A stretch of 62,312 nucleotides of DNA from Rhodoferax sp. Lineage in GTDB: Bacteria; Pseudomonadota; Gammaproteobacteria; Burkholderiales; Burkholderiaceae_C. How positions within the stretch are numbered: position 1 is the first letter of the stretch; each line of letters starts with the position of its first letter. The DNA is taken from positions 1 through 62,312 of the forward strand of contig NZ_JAQURE010000017.1 in assembly GCF_028715765.1 (NCBI RefSeq), in the 5' to 3' direction. Below, piece after piece: positions 50,413-57,695 of this stretch. The notes under the pieces are model-generated. The model saw only the letters and a list, made by a program, of their open reading frames with translations, was not told the origin of the DNA and did no database searches. Position numbers and translations under genes: made by a program.

Positions 50413-51624
50413 ATGAGCACACCCGCCAGCGCGCACGCTGTCTCGCTCTTTGACAGCCGTCCATTTTTTGAAAAAGCCCTGATCTACGGCCTGCAACACG
50501 GCTTGATTGATGCCACCAAGCGTGAGGCCATGGCCGCCGAAGCGCCCAAGGGCATGGTGCAAATTGCGCGTTATTTCGGCAGCGAATACCTGCGCCCGGA
50601 GCTTGAAAAAGCCCGCGACCGCATCGTCAACCTGGTCAGCCTGCATTTGCAAGACGCCAGTGGCGGCGATCTGCACCGCGCCGCCGAGCTGCTGCGCGAC
50701 CACACCCTGCTGTCGCGCTCCAAAGCTGGGGCAGACCTGCTCAAAGCGCTGATTGTGATGCCGCAAAACACCCACTTTGGCATGAACGAGCGCGGTGCAT
50801 TTTCTGACCGGCACATCCCGCAACTGGCACGTTGGTCACTGGCCAGCTATGCCGAAGTGCAGGCCGAGCTGGCCGCGCGCCAGCACGCCGTGCAAGCGGT
50901 GCAAGCCGCGCTTTACCTGGCGCACGCTTATGGGCTAGACGCCGACACGCTGCAAGACCTGGAGCCCGATGCCGAGGCCGTCATTCGCACCACCTTGCTG
51001 CTGGGGCTGACGCGCCGCAAAGAGATGCCCGACTGGGCCAGTTTTGAGAAACTCATCAGCGCGCTACGGCAAAAGCAACCCCCGGTCGAGTCCCTGAGCC
51101 TGCCCAAAAACTTGCCGCCAGCGTTGCAACCTGCGGTGACGGCGGTGCTGAGCAGCATGCGGGCTGACTGGCCCAAATTGCTGGATGTGCGCCTGCCCGC
51201 ACGCAAGCTGTTTGACCACACCCCGGCATTCATGGGGCGGTATTTCTGGATTGAAGATGCCTTGAGCGAGGTCAACCAGCACGACCACAACCGCTCCGCC
51301 GCCTGGAACAAACTCACGCAAGACCACAGTGACGATGCCACCGTGCTCACGCTGTGCCTGTGCTTGGCCGCTGGCCAAGCGGCCAAAACCGTGTTGACTG
51401 AAAAGGCCGCCGCCGCCTTGGTGCGCAAACTCCGCAAACATGGCTTTGCGCCCGACCTGGCCGCAGACTATTTGGCAGCTCATGCACCCGAGCCGCACCT
51501 GGCTGATTTTGTAGCGCTGTGGCGCGACTTTGTGGCCGAGTCGCAGGCCACGCTGCTCAGCGATCACGACCCCAAGCTCAATGACGCGCTGGCCTTGCTG
51601 CGCCGTGAGTGCAATGTGAGCTGA
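50413..51624 (+). CDS. Unknown all-helical protein, J-domain cluster
   Basis: The protein is 403 aa. It appears entirely helical, with repeated Leu/Ala patterns (SLFDSRPFFEKALIYGLQHG at the start, LADFVALWRDFVAESQA near the end). There are no catalytic motifs that I recognise, no membrane helix and no signal. It is the last gene of the cluster. It could be a scaffold or a client-binding factor of the J-protein; this is conjecture. Confidence 0.68.
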   Translation: MSTPASAHAVSLFDSRPFFEKALIYGLQHGLIDATKREAMAAEAPKGMVQIARYFGSEYLRPELEKARDRIVNLVSLHLQDASGGDLHRAAELLRDHTLLSRSKAGADLLKALIVMPQNTHFGMNERGAFSDRHIPQLARWSLASYAEVQAELAARQHAVQAVQAALYLAHAYGLDADTLQDLEPDAEAVIRTTLLLGLTRRKEMPDWASFEKLISALRQKQPPVESLSLPKNLPPALQPAVTAVLSSMRADWPKLLDVRLPARKLFDHTPAFMGRYFWIEDALSEVNQHDHNRSAAWNKLTQDHSDDATVLTLCLCLAAGQAAKTVLTEKAAAALVRKLRKHGFAPDLAADYLAAHAPEPHLADFVALWRDFVAESQATLLSDHDPKLNDALALLRRECNVS

Positions 51625-51663
51625 ACCCGCTCAGCGGGCTGAGGGCGAGCTGGTCAATCGGGG

Positions 51664-52044
51664 TCAACTGGCTTTGGCAAACAACTGCGCCAGCTCCCGA
51701 TCCATCAGATCAGCGTCACCGGTGTTGAGCTCCAGCAGGCGGCGCAACTGCGTGAGGCTTTGCAGGTCAATGTCTTCACAGGTCATGCCCATGTTGCAAC
51801 CTTCCAGGTGCACCACTTTGCCACCCATTTCAATGGCTTCACCGCCATCAGCCAGCGGCAGCACCAGACGGCACGGGGTGTCTAGTGGGGCGGTCAGTGG
51901 TGTGGCCGTGCGCATCAGGGCGCCTTTGAGCGCAATGTCTAGCAGCTCCACCGGCATGGTTTGCCCGCCCCATTGAAGCGACACCTGGGCGAAGAAGGGC
52001 ACACGGGAAAACTGTCGGTGGCTTTGCGCCAAGGGGGTGGTCAT
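51664..52044 (-). CDS. PilZ-domain protein
   Basis: The protein is 126 aa from the ATG at 52044. RQFSRVPF carries the RxxxR motif that binds cyclic-di-GMP. The second motif reads DIALKG, where D/N-x-S-x-x-G has Ala for Ser; binding may be weaker but is possible. It stands alone, convergent with the J-domain cluster. Sequence upstream of the ATG up to 52269 is antisense tRNA and is not coding. It would act as a cyclic-di-GMP receptor, with the target unknown. Confidence 0.82.
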   Translation of the reverse strand: MTTPLAQSHRQFSRVPFFAQVSLQWGGQTMPVELLDIALKGALMRTATPLTAPLDTPCRLVLPLADGGEAIEMGGKVVHLEGCNMGMTCEDIDLQSLTQLRRLLELNTGDADLMDRELAQLFAKAS

Positions 52045-52153
52045 GGTGGAGATTCCTTTGATCTGATTCAAGCCAAAGAGGAGCTTAGGCTGCGAATCAT
52101 AAGCCCGCCACAGCCCAGAAAGTGGCTTGGCTGAGGTTAGAATGCAGCGCTTA

Positions 52154-52243
52154 GGAAGCGTGGCAGAGTGGTCGATTGCACCGGTCTTGAAAACCGGCAA
52201 CGTTTTGCGACGTTCGTGAGTTCGAATCTCACCGCTTCCGCCA
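52154..52243 (+). tRNA. tRNA-Ser (UGA anticodon)
   Basis: The acceptor stem GGAAGCG pairs with CGCTTCC, followed by G and an encoded CCA. The anticodon loop CTTGAAA gives anticodon TGA. A long variable arm (CAACGTTTTGCGACGTTCG region) and GTTCGAATC in the T-loop fit serine tRNA. Its last bases are repeated at 53853-53867. Confidence 0.95.
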
Positions 52244-52244
52244 G
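52230..52244 (+). repeat. Left attachment-like repeat (tRNA 3' end)
   Basis: CACCGCTTCCGCCAG forms the end of tRNA-Ser and is repeated exactly, in direct orientation, at 53853-53867. tRNA 3' ends are common integrase targets. Confidence 0.75.
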
Positions 52245-52248
52245 ATAT

Positions 52249-52285
52249 AAGCCTAAGTGATCGATTCACTTAGGCTTTTTTATTT
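52249..52285 (+). terminator. Intrinsic terminator after tRNA-Ser
   Basis: AAGCCTAAGTGA and TCACTTAGGCTT are perfect 12-bp arms around five bases, followed by a run of T residues. Confidence 0.88.
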
Positions 52286-52310
52286 TTGGTTGATTGTTAT
52301 ACGGCTGGTT

Positions 52311-52490
52311 TTACGTTTTCAACTGCGCGAGATTGAGCTTGGTTGCAACTTCTTGAGCCACACAGTTCAAAAACTCAACAACCGATGCACCGGAGCCAGG
52401 TGCGAATGCTTGAGTCCAAAACGGAGCGAGAACTCGTGCATCCTTGATTTTGTCGATAGCCAGAATACCTCGGTTTCCGGATGCCTTTCG
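52311..52490 (-). pseudogene. 3' remnant of an unidentified gene
   Basis: On the minus strand, downstream of the PIN gene, an open frame reads SRWIARKASGNRGILAIDKI, then KDARVLAPFWTQAFAPGSGA and on to a TAA at 52311. It has normal codon use but no start codon, and its upstream end runs into the PIN gene in another frame. I cannot name the family. It is probably the tail of a gene that was cut by arrival of the toxin pair, or an integration-module remnant. Confidence 0.4.
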
Positions 52491-52492
52491 GG

Positions 52493-53128
52493 CTATCCAG
52501 CGACTTTTTTCAGACCCACCGCCGTCGATTTCGCGCCATGAAGACGCAGCGCGGCCACCAGTTCAGCTACTGTATACGGCGGCTTTGTCAGGTCACTGAG
52601 CGACTTCACAATCGCCTGACTTACTCTGGCTGGTGCTGCATCAAAAAGGCGGTCAACGAACACACCTGCCTTGATGACCTCGATACCCAGCTTGCGGGTG
52701 TCAGCAACGGCCAGATGTTTGGTGTTGTCGGAAACGATCATGACCTTGTGCAGTGCCGAATCATCTTCTTCGTCGAGTCCGTTGACCATGACCAAGGCGG
52801 CGGCGATCAGGTGCCGGTCGTTTTCATGGACCCGAGCCGGAACGCAGTCCATGAAAGCGGCATCGTCATACCCAGTAATCAGATGCCCATTGTTAGTGGC
52901 CTGTTGAAATGCCTTGAGTCGCTTGGCACCTGACTTCGATGCGTCGGGATGCACCTGCGGCCAGTTGCGCAGAAACTCGGCTTCAACGTCGCCCGTCCAG
53001 TAGGCAAAATAGAGGCCTTCAAGCATCAAGTCAAACAGCACATCCGACAGGCGCGATGGCAACAGCACGCAGGTATCCAAAATAACCAGGGTGTTGCCAC
53101 CGGCGGAGAGTGGGTGGCGTTCCGTCAC
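52493..53128 (-). CDS. PIN-domain toxin-like protein in tRNA-flanked cassette
   Basis: The protein is 211 aa. The PIN fold begins with VILDTCVLLPSRLSDVLF, and further acidic residues are seen in DVEAEFLRN and VSDNTKHL. The tail after about residue 160 is helical (SQAIVKSLSDLTKPPYTVAEL). It follows the helix-turn-helix partner by six bases on the same strand. In such pairs the PIN protein is a ribonuclease and the DNA-binding partner is the antitoxin. It is longer than VapC. Confidence 0.76.
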   Translation of the reverse strand: MTERHPLSAGGNTLVILDTCVLLPSRLSDVLFDLMLEGLYFAYWTGDVEAEFLRNWPQVHPDASKSGAKRLKAFQQATNNGHLITGYDDAAFMDCVPARVHENDRHLIAAALVMVNGLDEEDDSALHKVMIVSDNTKHLAVADTRKLGIEVIKAGVFVDRLFDAAPARVSQAIVKSLSDLTKPPYTVAELVAALRLHGAKSTAVGLKKVAG

Positions 53129-53134
53129 TGACCG

Positions 53135-53653
53135 TTACCGATTCTTGGCAAGCGCTTTGACGCGAAGCACCACGTCCGCTTCAGTATTTTTGTAAGCCCC
53201 GACTTTTTGCCCTTCCGTGCGCAGGTCGGTGGCTTTGCCCGTCACCTGATGCTTGGCCTTCCAGTCCAGCACTGCGGCACGAGAAACCCGTCGATGACCA
53301 CCGGCGGAAACAGTTGCACCTTTGAGCTTGTTCTGGTCAATCAACATGGCGACATACGGGCGGCTGTAACCCAACAACTCTGCGGCCTGTGCCGTGCTGA
53401 TCAAGTCATTGGCGACGGCAACCGACTTTGGCATCTCGATACCGACAGATTGGCTCTCAATGTCCACCAAGTGGCGAATCAACTGCAAGCGGGCGCTACG
53501 GCTTTGCGGCGTAGTGGCTTCAAGGACCTGATGCAGCGCGCTGGCAACCTGACCAGACAAGGTTCCAGTCATCGAACCGATGGCATCAGCCAAAGGCCCA
53601 AGAGGGTCGTAGCGGTGGGCAGGTGTTTTGCCCAGTGTGGCAGCGGTAGGCAT
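53135..53653 (-). CDS. Helix-turn-helix (excisionase-type) antitoxin of PIN pair
   Basis: The protein is 172 aa from the ATG at 53653, which has a GGAGGG ribosome site. Residues about 90-140 hold a MerR/excisionase-type helix-turn-helix (STAQAAELLGYSRPYVAMLI, then GGHRRVSRAAVLDWK). Lacking catalytic motifs, it is likely to bind DNA and the toxin encoded downstream. It could also reflect an old excisionase. Direct iterons of ACGAA upstream are candidate sites. Confidence 0.75.
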   Translation of the reverse strand: MPTAATLGKTPAHRYDPLGPLADAIGSMTGTLSGQVASALHQVLEATTPQSRSARLQLIRHLVDIESQSVGIEMPKSVAVANDLISTAQAAELLGYSRPYVAMLIDQNKLKGATVSAGGHRRVSRAAVLDWKAKHQVTGKATDLRTEGQKVGAYKNTEADVVLRVKALAKNR

Positions 53654-53687
53654 GGTGCCCTCCAAGTATTGATTCAGGTATCGGTTC

Positions 53688-53720
53688 AGTATAAAACGAA
53701 ACAAACGAATAATACGAAAT
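53688..53720 (-). promoter_or_regulatory. Promoter and ACGAA iterons of the PIN pair
   Basis: On the minus strand TATACT (53688-53693) is a good -10 box. Just upstream ACGAAAC, ACGAAT and ACGAAAT (53695-53720, + strand) are three short direct repeats, possible binding sites of the helix-turn-helix protein. Confidence 0.4.
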
Positions 53721-53852
53721 TTTGGCGGGAGGTGCAGCCTTATGCACCGATGACACAGGTATATCTTGATGTGCGGCTTCAAGAGCCCACAGCTGTGTTG
53801 GCTACCACTACGCCAACTCGGGCGGCTCAGGGGTGGATTCACTATTCAGCGA

Positions 53853-53867
53853 CACCGCTTCCGCCAG
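53853..53867 (+). repeat. Right attachment-like repeat
   Basis: CACCGCTTCCGCCAG is identical to the 3' end of tRNA-Ser at 52230-52244. It ends nine bases before the SMR gene, so it marks the far border of the inserted cassette. Confidence 0.72.
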
Positions 53868-53875
53868 TTGTGGCA

Positions 53876-54229
53876 TCATGCCCACAGCTGCAACACCAGC
53901 ACCCCGACCACGATCAGCGCCATGCCCAGCACGGCCAACGGGCTAAGCACCTGGTCAAACACCCACCAGCCCATCAACGAGATCAGCACAATGCCTACGC
54001 CCGACCAGATGGCGTAGACCACCCCAATGGCCATGGTGCGCTGCGTGAGCGACAAACAATACAGCGACACCACGTACCCCAACACAGCACCCAGCGACGG
54101 CCACAGCCGGGTCAAACCGTCTGAGGCTTTCAGGGACGAGGTGGCCAGCACTTCGGTCACGATGGCCACCGCCAAAGTGACCCAAGGTGACCACAGGGCA
54201 GGGGTGTGTAAAGCGTGAAAAATGTTCAT
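53876..54229 (-). CDS. Small multidrug resistance (SMR/EmrE) transporter
   Basis: The protein is 117 aa from the ATG at 54229. Four membrane helices fill it. The essential Glu is in AIVTEVLATSSLKASDGLT, and VYAIWSGVGIVLISLMGW is typical of the EmrE/QacE branch. It would work as an antiparallel dimer exchanging protons for cationic drugs or polyamines. It ends just outside the tRNA-flanked cassette. Confidence 0.88.
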   Translation of the reverse strand: MNIFHALHTPALWSPWVTLAVAIVTEVLATSSLKASDGLTRLWPSLGAVLGYVVSLYCLSLTQRTMAIGVVYAIWSGVGIVLISLMGWWVFDQVLSPLAVLGMALIVVGVLVLQLWA

Positions 54230-54269
54230 GATCAGGTCAGACTGTAACGTGGCTTCATGACCCATTTTT

Positions 54270-54325
54270 ATACAGCAAAATTGGCTGTATTGCTTATAAA
54301 TAAAGCGTGAGTAGCTATTAAATAT
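54270..54325 (-). repeat. S element supplying the DUF4337 stop codon
   Basis: On the minus strand it reads catatttaatagctactcac, then gctttatttataagcaatac. The TAA at 54318-54320 belongs to it. Confidence 0.65.
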
Positions 54326-54914
54326 GAAGTAACGCCAAGACCCCGACACCCAGACCGGCCGCACCTGCGACGAACATGGCCACTTCCAGCCACTTCTTTT
54401 TGGTCAGCAAGGCAATGGCCGCCAGGGCAATGGACACTTGCAGCACGGTGGTGGACTGCGCCCAGCGGTGATGTTGGTGTATTTGGGCATCGCTTTGCTC
54501 GTCCCAAGCCGTGGCCTGGGCTTCCAGGTCGTCAGCAACTTTTTTGATATCGGATTTCTCTTTTTCGTAGCGGTCGATCTTGGCTTGGTAAACAGCTTTT
54601 TTATCCTCTGCTGCCAGGTCACGCGCTAATTCGGCCAGCGACTGTTTGGTGCTTTTGGACTGAAAATAATTCCACTGGTTCGAGGCTTCGGTTTTTTTGA
54701 TGGCCGCATTGTTTTTATACAGCCCAGCATTGGCTTGGGTGGCACCGCCCATATAGCCAAACAAGGCACCGACCGTGGCAATGATGGCCGTGAACAGGGC
54801 AATCTGGTTGACCATGCCGCCATGCTCGGCGTGGCTGGCGCCGTGGCCGCCTTGCTGGGCATGCTCTAACTCGTGGTCATGCGGGCCGTGTACGTGAAAT
54901 CCGTGTCCTGACAT
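54318..54914 (-). CDS. DUF4337 membrane protein
   Basis: The protein is 198 aa with an AGGAAAG ribosome site. The N-terminus is His-rich (MSGHGFHVHGPHDHELEHAQ) and is followed by a first helix (IALFTAIIATVGALFGYMGG). A coiled-coil region (about 65-130, KSTKQSLAELARDLAAEDKK) leads to two C-terminal helices. This order is typical of DUF4337. Function is unknown. The stop lies in an S repeat. It is downstream of, but separated by a terminator from, the DUF5666 gene. Confidence 0.82.
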   Translation of the reverse strand: MSGHGFHVHGPHDHELEHAQQGGHGASHAEHGGMVNQIALFTAIIATVGALFGYMGGATQANAGLYKNNAAIKKTEASNQWNYFQSKSTKQSLAELARDLAAEDKKAVYQAKIDRYEKEKSDIKKVADDLEAQATAWDEQSDAQIHQHHRWAQSTTVLQVSIALAAIALLTKKKWLEVAMFVAGAAGLGVGVLALLHI

Positions 54915-54986
54915 AAAGAATCTTTCCTGTGTGGTGGTGAGTTATACAAAGAGCATCCATCTGTGCTAGTTGAACTTGCTTGGTTG

Positions 54987-55009
54987 AAAAAATGGGCAGG
55001 CGCCCTGCC
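54987..55009 (-). terminator. Intrinsic terminator of the DUF6502-DUF5666 operon
   Basis: On the minus strand GGCAGG-gcg-CCTGCC is followed by CATTTTTT. It ends the transcript after the DUF5666 stop at 55022. Confidence 0.75.
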
Positions 55010-55021
55010 TGCGTCAATGCC

Positions 55022-56647
55022 CTATTTTCCCTTGCCGTGCTCGCCGCCTGATTGGCCCGAGCTTCCCGACTTGCCCGAGCTTCCTGATTTGCCCGAATCG
55101 CTTGAGTGACTTGAGCCACTTGAGCCTTTGGATTCGCCGGAATGGCCTGACGCGCCTGCGTTGCCAGATGCTGAATTGCCCGCGCTGGATGAGGCACTGG
55201 CGCCGGCACCGCTGGTGCTTTTAGACGCGCTGGATTGGCGCGACTCGGTGCCACTGGCCTCTGAGGCACGGCTGCTGCTGGTGCTTTCTGTCTGCGTGGG
55301 GCCCGTTTTGGCGGGCGCTGCCGCTGCGTCCTCGTGGCTGCGGTCTTGAGGGGTGTCGCGCGCATCGGTTGACTTGATGTCATGCGCCGGCTCTGCGGCT
55401 TTCTCAGACTCATCCATCTTGGGCTTTGGCTCTTCTTTGGTCTGCGGCTGGGCTGGCAGGGCACTGGCCGCGGTGTGGCTCGCATGGCGCACCGACTCGA
55501 CCCGCTCCACCTGAATGCGCTGCTGGGCATCTACCCGGCCAATCACGCGCACCCACTGGTTGACCGACAAGCCGCTGGTGCCCGCTGGCGTGGCCGCCAC
55601 ATTGATCTGGGTTTGGGCAGACAGGGTCAATTCACGGTGGTCCACGTCCAGCCGACTGCCCTGCACCTGGCGCACATAGCCTTCCAGCACCACCCGCTGT
55701 GGCCGCCCCAGCGCGCCGCCCGTGGGCTCTGCGGTGACGCTTGACACAGCCAAATGGTCGCCGGCCCATTGCCCTTGCAGCATGACCTCGGTGTTGGGCT
55801 TGAGCTGTTGTGCCAGCTTGGCAGACATCACTACGGGTGTGCCAGCTACCGTCAACGTGTTTTTGCTTTGTGGCTCGTTTTGCGTCAGCACACCCAGCAC
55901 CTGAGCCTGGGGCTGGGGCGGCACGGCTTGCACATGCGTGGCCTCAATGACACCCATGGCGTTGCGTAGACCGCTGACCTGCACCCACTGCTGCGGTGCC
56001 AACCCTGCCAGTTGCGCCGGTGTGGCGGCCAGCGCACGCTGGCCCAACAGCGCAAACTCGCCACTGGCCGGGTTAACGCGTTGCAGCGGGCCAATTGCCA
56101 CATGCAGCAGCGCCACTTGGCGCGCCTGCACTTCAGCACCCACCCCGGCTGCATTCACCACCACCACTTGCCCCACCGCCAGTGCGCTGGCGCGGCTGGG
56201 TTGGCCGTTTTCAGACATCGGTGTGTCGTCGCTGTAATGCACTTCAACACCGCCGACGCAAATGCTGGCAAAGCCGGTGATCACGCCCACAATGCCGGTG
56301 CCGCCCAACCCTCCTTTGTCGATGCCAGTGCCCCCAATACCTGGGCGCGCGGCCAACATGCCGGTGCCGCCAATGCCAGGCCGTGCTGCCAGCATGCCAG
56401 TGCCACCTATGCCTGGGGCTTGCAAGGCACTGGCCTGCGGGTTGATCAAACTGGCTTGGGTGTCACACACATTGCCCGCCCACGCTGCCAGGTGGCAGCA
56501 GCCCAACAGCGCCGCGCTGGCAAGCACAAGCACCGGCTGCAGACGTTGACGCCTGGCGGGTGGCGGGGCAACGACTGGTTCAGTCCGAACCGACGCTAAA
56601 GCAGCACCGATCCATTTCAACAGAGTCAAGTCACGCATGTGTTTCAT
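55022..56647 (-). CDS. DUF5666-domain exported protein with GIGGTG repeats and Ser/Gly tail
   Basis: The protein is 541 aa. A membrane/lipobox-like segment (LVLASAALLGCCHLAAWAG) is followed by GIGGTGMLAARP repeats (about residues 79-110). Several beta domains of the DUF5666 type follow (VLGVLTQNEP, VVLEGYVRQVQGSRLDVD, WVRVIGRVDAQQRIQVE). The last 130 residues are low complexity, rich in Ser, Gly, Ala, Asp and Glu. It overlaps the DUF6502 gene in ATGA form. A surface or extracellular-matrix role is suggested by composition only. The opposite-strand and other-frame openings in this repetitive DNA are artefacts. Confidence 0.8.
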   Translation of the reverse strand: MKHMRDLTLLKWIGAALASVRTEPVVAPPPARRQRLQPVLVLASAALLGCCHLAAWAGNVCDTQASLINPQASALQAPGIGGTGMLAARPGIGGTGMLAARPGIGGTGIDKGGLGGTGIVGVITGFASICVGGVEVHYSDDTPMSENGQPSRASALAVGQVVVVNAAGVGAEVQARQVALLHVAIGPLQRVNPASGEFALLGQRALAATPAQLAGLAPQQWVQVSGLRNAMGVIEATHVQAVPPQPQAQVLGVLTQNEPQSKNTLTVAGTPVVMSAKLAQQLKPNTEVMLQGQWAGDHLAVSSVTAEPTGGALGRPQRVVLEGYVRQVQGSRLDVDHRELTLSAQTQINVAATPAGTSGLSVNQWVRVIGRVDAQQRIQVERVESVRHASHTAASALPAQPQTKEEPKPKMDESEKAAEPAHDIKSTDARDTPQDRSHEDAAAAPAKTGPTQTESTSSSRASEASGTESRQSSASKSTSGAGASASSSAGNSASGNAGASGHSGESKGSSGSSHSSDSGKSGSSGKSGSSGQSGGEHGKGK

Positions 56648-57552
56648 GATGCCACACCGGTCTTAAAGCCGTCTGGAAGGGGCGTAGCAGCCAGCGGAGC
56701 GGAAACAACTCTGGCTTCAGGGCTGGGCATGGGTTCGGAGTAAAAGTACACACCAAAAGTCATGCGCTGACGCGGCGATTGGGTGACGGCATCGCGCTGC
56801 TCGCAAGCAAGCGCTGATTTGTTGACTGCCAACAGGGCTTTCATGCCCATGTCTTGCGACTGCTTGGCCAGCAGCGCAATCGACGCCGGGCTGAGCGCGT
56901 CGTATTGAACGCTGCGCTCCATCATGGGTGCGCCACCCAGCAGGTTGTGGGCAGCGGCGGCCGCGTGGTCATGCAGGTTATGGCCAAAGTAATAAGCTTT
57001 TTCTTCAAAGCCTTCACTGGGTACAAAGGCCTGTGTGTTCAGACACACCCGGTGCGCGTCGTCAAAATGCACCACACCCAGGCGCAACCATTCGTCCAGC
57101 ACCACACGGGACCGGATGTCGCTGTTGACGCTGGCCACCAAGGCCTCAAAAGACACCTCGCCGCCCTCGCTGACAAAACGTGGCAAGGGCATCGGTTCAC
57201 CCTGTTCATCCAGATAAAGGGGTGAACCCACCCACACCGCCACCAGTTGCGCGCCCAGCGACACCACTTTGGGGGTGTGCTCTTGGCTGGCACTCAGCTG
57301 GGTGCGCAGGCGACTGACATCTTTGCGGTGCACACCGGTCATCAGACTGATGCGGCTGTCGGTGGCGGCTTTACGCTCAAGGGGAAAGTCGGTTTGCGCC
57401 ACATCCACCATCAAGCTTTTCAGCAATTCGGTCACATACGCCAAGGTGACGCCTTGCGCCAACATCACTTTAATGAGGGGGCGCAAGGCAGCTCGCAAGG
57501 CTCTGGCCAATGCGGGCGAAGGGGTGGCGGAGGTGGGCTCGGTGGCAGTCAT
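56644..57552 (-). CDS. DUF6502-family protein
   Basis: The protein is 302 aa from the ATG at 57552. It is soluble and helical (ALRAALRPLIKVMLAQGVTL, then HRKDVSRLRTQL, which looks like a DNA-binding helix-turn-helix). Recurrent features of DUF6502 are seen: KAATDSRISLMTGVHRKDVS and DEWLRLGVV. It is the first gene of an operon with DUF5666 and divergent from the repeat protein. The helix-turn-helix makes a regulator of the neighbouring exported proteins plausible. Confidence 0.75.
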   Translation of the reverse strand: MTATEPTSATPSPALARALRAALRPLIKVMLAQGVTLAYVTELLKSLMVDVAQTDFPLERKAATDSRISLMTGVHRKDVSRLRTQLSASQEHTPKVVSLGAQLVAVWVGSPLYLDEQGEPMPLPRFVSEGGEVSFEALVASVNSDIRSRVVLDEWLRLGVVHFDDAHRVCLNTQAFVPSEGFEEKAYYFGHNLHDHAAAAAHNLLGGAPMMERSVQYDALSPASIALLAKQSQDMGMKALLAVNKSALACEQRDAVTQSPRQRMTFGVYFYSEPMPSPEARVVSAPLAATPLPDGFKTGVAS

Positions 57553-57598
57553 GGCTGAAAATGTAACATAAACGTGGGAAAATTTTACACAAAATATG

Positions 57599-57660
57599 TT
57601 CACAATCTCAAAATCGCCCGTATACTAGCCTCAATGTGTGGGAAATAATCACACACATTA
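57599..57660 (+). promoter_or_regulatory. Promoter and dyad upstream of the repeat protein
   Basis: TTCACA (57599-57604), 16 bases and TATACT (57621-57626 region) form a good promoter. AATGTGTG and CACACATT flank about ten bases (57633-57660) in the leader and could be an operator or mRNA hairpin. DUF6502 is transcribed away from the same region. Confidence 0.45.
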
Positions 57661-57695
57661 TTCAACTCACTCATTTCATTTATTGGAGATTTACC

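Noticed and set aside
54877..55530. A 217-codon minus-strand frame overlapping the DUF5666 tail
   Set aside because: It is another frame of the same low-complexity DNA and has no start signal of its own.
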